A stretch of DNA of 11,511 bases from Flavisolibacter sp. (GTDB taxonomy: Bacteria; Bacteroidota; Bacteroidia; Chitinophagales; Chitinophagaceae): NCBI GenBank assembly GCA_025936195.1, contig JAICTW010000022.1:1-11511 (forward strand), given 5' to 3'. Below, piece by piece: positions 9,971 to 11,511 of the stretch (within the stretch, counting starts at the first letter, position 1; the number at the start of each line of letters is the position of its first letter). The translations under genes and the position numbers were made by a program. The notes under the pieces are model-generated. The model was given only the letters and a program-made list of their open reading frames with translations, had not been told where the DNA came from and ran no database searches.

Positions 9971-10063
9971 ATTAGTAACTTAAGTAGTTAAATGTATAAA
10001 TAACCCATTGTGCCATTAAGCTTCAAGGGCATTTAAGATGATTTAAGTCCTGCCTTTCAGTTT
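9971..10063 (-). promoter_or_regulatory. A/T-rich leader with a possible operon promoter
   Basis: This short gap lies between the repeat array and the DUF6603-type start. On the minus strand TACATTTA (9989-9996) matches seven of eight positions of the Bacteroidota -7 element TAnnTTTG. The matching -33 position holds only TTAA, and the nearest TTG is too far upstream, so the promoter is weakly supported. It would give a very short 5' leader of about 12 nt. A bulged inverted repeat AAGGCA / TGCCCTT lies further upstream on the minus strand, but its 19-nt loop and the lack of a T run make it a poor terminator. Two copies of ATTTAAG lie head to tail at 10031-10047. Confidence 0.22.
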
Positions 10064-10259
10064 CATTGCGGAAGCTCCAAACCTCATTGCGAACCGTCGA
10101 AACCTCATTGCGGAAGCTCCAAACCTCATTGCGAACCGTCGAAACCTCATTGCGAACCGTCCAAACTTCATTGCGGAAGCTCCAAACCCCATTGCGGACT
10201 CTCCAAACCTCATTGCGAACCGTCCAAACCTCATTGCGAACCGTCCAAACCTCATTGCG
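10064..10259. repeat. 21-bp tandem repeat array, nine full units plus a partial tenth
   Basis: The plus-strand core CATTGCG recurs exactly every 21 bp, at 10064, 10085, 10106, 10127, 10148, 10169, 10190, 10211, 10232 and 10253. Each full unit is CATTGCG, then a 6-nt variable block, then a nearly constant CCAAACCT. The variable block is GAAGCT in units 1, 3 and 6, AACCGT in units 2, 4, 5, 8 and 9, and GACTCT in unit 7. Units 2 and 4 have CGAAACCT in place of CCAAACCT. Units 1-2 and 3-4 are identical 42-bp blocks, and units 8 and 9 are identical, so the array grew by recent duplication. The tenth core runs directly into the end of the protease gene and supplies its stop codon. The period is a multiple of three, so long frames are open on both strands; I see no convincing evidence that they are translated. 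Confidence 0.95.
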
Positions 10260-11511
10260 GACACATCACAGGTTCAGTAAAAACATTCATAAGCTGATAC
10301 ACATTCATCCCTTCTTTTATCAGCATCAATTCGTCCTCGTATTTATTAAGATCATTTATCAACATTGATGAGCCATACCGTTTTAGTATGTCAAGCATTC
10401 GTGCCATTCCTTCCTGCAGGGAAAATCCATCTATCTTGAAAGGAATTGGTAATTCAGGCGAAGACGCAGCGCGGATGGCAGCACGAATCCACAACGGACC
10501 TTTGCTTCTGTGCCATACGGTTGCCACTCTTTTGTTGGTATTGATGAGTATTCTTATTTCATGAAAATATTTACGGAATAAAGCAATCAGTTCAGGGCTT
10601 CGCTTGCTTCTGCGGAAGTGTTCAAATAAATTATCTTCTTTATAAATTCTTTCCTCCCGGTAAGAAGGTTTATAAAACGGAGCATGCGGACCACTAACAC
10701 CTCCACCTCCACCGGCAATATCATCAACCGTTGCTTTCGCATCTACTTTGCCTGCGCCCCATCCCATATCTTCATCTACAGTACTGCCTCCGGGTTTGGG
10801 ACGGGCTTTGCTTGAAAGTTTATCTAAAATATTGATGTGAGTCAGGTTCGGATTTTTCTGAAGCATTAATGCTACAACGCCGGTGATATGCGGCGCTGCC
10901 ATACTTGTTCCGCTTTTATTCACGTAATAATCATGGCAGCAGTCACAGCAACAATTTTTGCAGGATAGATCACTGTCTATACCCGCAGATTCGATTGATA
11001 CTCCAGGCGCTGTGATTTCAGGTTTTAACCGTAGGTCAAGTGTGAGACCTCTCCCGGAAAAACTTGCAAGTTGTCCATCAGAAACCTGGTACGCACCAAC
11101 AGTGATTACTTCTGCAGCAGTAGATTCTTCAGACAGAGTAGTTTGAACAGTGGTGCTGTCAAGAAAGAAGTGGGATTTTGAATCATGCGAACTTCCGTAT
11201 AAACAAAACGCGTTGATGGCTGTGCTTGTTGATCCCGTGTCCTGTAATTCTATTTTCCAATCTCCGGCAACATTGATACCAGTTGCATGAAGCACTCCGA
11301 TTGTAATGGAATTAGCGCCATTTGTTATTGTTACCGAAGGTCCACCAGTACCGTTAGCGGTATTGCTGGTCGCAGATGCACCCGATGCCACCCATCCCAC
11401 AACACCGGGAGCACCACTGACAGGTGAAGTAACCCTCACTCTTAAATTAGAACCGCTATATACAATCGCGATATATCTATCTTTTGAATCGCCGGGCAAA
11501 ATTTTGAAACG
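10252..11511 (-). CDS. S8 family (subtilisin-like) serine protease, N-terminus beyond the right edge
   Basis: The frame is open to the right edge, so the gene is 5'-truncated; the TTG at 11499 is an internal Leu codon, not a real start. The 419 visible residues include the catalytic-Ser motif SGTSMAAPH (Ser codon 10903-10905) and the preceding FSGRGLTLDLRLKPEITAPG block, both diagnostic of S8 peptidases. The catalytic Asp, His and oxyanion Asn would lie outside the window. The first visible part (about 11130-11500) is a Gly/Ser/Thr-rich beta-type segment with GDWKIELQDTG, probably an insert domain within the protease fold, as some S8 subfamilies have. A cluster of six Cys (10936-10962) sits just before the Ser motif. 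After the protease domain a run of five Gly (about 10700-10714) leads to a charged, mostly helical extension of about 147 residues of unknown role, with RVATVWHRSKGPLWIRAA. The gene ends EPVMCPQ, with its TGA inside the 21-bp repeat array. It probably acts as a processing or secreted protease; the signal peptide, if any, cannot be seen. Confidence 0.94.
   Translation of the reverse strand, partial: RFKILPGDSKDRYIAIVYSGSNLRVRVTSPVSGAPGVVGWVASGASATSNTANGTGGPSVTITNGANSITIGVLHATGINVAGDWKIELQDTGSTSTAINAFCLYGSSHDSKSHFFLDSTTVQTTLSEESTAAEVITVGAYQVSDGQLASFSGRGLTLDLRLKPEITAPGVSIESAGIDSDLSCKNCCCDCCHDYYVNKSGTSMAAPHITGVVALMLQKNPNLTHINILDKLSSKARPKPGGSTVDEDMGWGAGKVDAKATVDDIAGGGGGVSGPHAPFYKPSYREERIYKEDNLFEHFRRSKRSPELIALFRKYFHEIRILINTNKRVATVWHRSKGPLWIRAAIRAASSPELPIPFKIDGFSLQEGMARMLDILKRYGSSMLINDLNKYEDELMLIKEGMNVYQLMNVFTEPVMCPQ

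Noticed and set aside
10020..10063. Rho-independent terminator after the protease gene
   Set aside because: The only inverted repeat has a 6-bp bulged stem, a long loop and no T run on the minus strand.
10064..10259. CRISPR array
   Set aside because: The unit is only 21 bp, the variable block is 6 nt with three recurring forms, and no cas gene is nearby.
10043..10264. Resemblance of the repeated FAMRFG to FMRFamide-like neuropeptide precursors
   Set aside because: This is a chance translation of a bacterial minisatellite; there is no signal peptide, and the opposite strand is equally open.
10066..10368. Plus-strand 100-residue frame with SLRTVQT heptad repeats
   Set aside because: It arises from the 21-bp repeat being a multiple of three and then runs antisense into the protease gene; there is no plausible start context.
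11497..11499. TTG as the start of the S8 protease
   Set aside because: The frame stays open to the window edge, and the catalytic Asp and His regions must lie further upstream, so this is an internal Leu codon.

Overview
The window holds four large minus-strand genes, read from high to low coordinates. They are the C-terminal part of an S8 (subtilisin-like) serine protease, an 1133-residue protein with a DUF6603-type core, a 1077-residue protein with an internal membrane hairpin, and at least 1107 residues of a protein that starts with a long coiled coil. The first gene is cut by the right edge and the last by the left edge. I found no RNA gene, IS element, CRISPR array or attachment site.

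The moderate G+C (about 40% by eye), the A/T-rich gene starts without Shine-Dalgarno sequences, and a possible TAnnTTTG-like promoter element suggest the Bacteroidota, perhaps a Chitinophagaceae-like soil or water bacterium. This is an inference from style, not from a marker gene.

Layout: 10252-11511 is the protease, which ends inside a 21-bp tandem repeat array (10064-10259). A short A/T-rich leader (9971-10063) follows. Then come the DUF6603-type gene (6569-9970), the membrane-hairpin gene (3334-6567) and the coiled-coil gene (1-3323). The last three are separated by only 1 and 10 nt, so they almost certainly form one operon. The protease is separated from them by 281 nt that consist mostly of the repeat array.

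The three giant proteins show no signal peptide and no recognisable enzyme active site. Several of their motifs resemble, from memory, proteins that occur together in distant bacteria, including actinobacteria: LLPLRLETKF and GRGPLAAIRVGNQPYG in the coiled-coil protein, WRYTPA...RPW and EPRFGMD in the hairpin protein, and the DUF6603 block. To my knowledge no function is established. A multi-protein assembly accompanied by a processing or effector protease is a reasonable working idea, but it is inference only.
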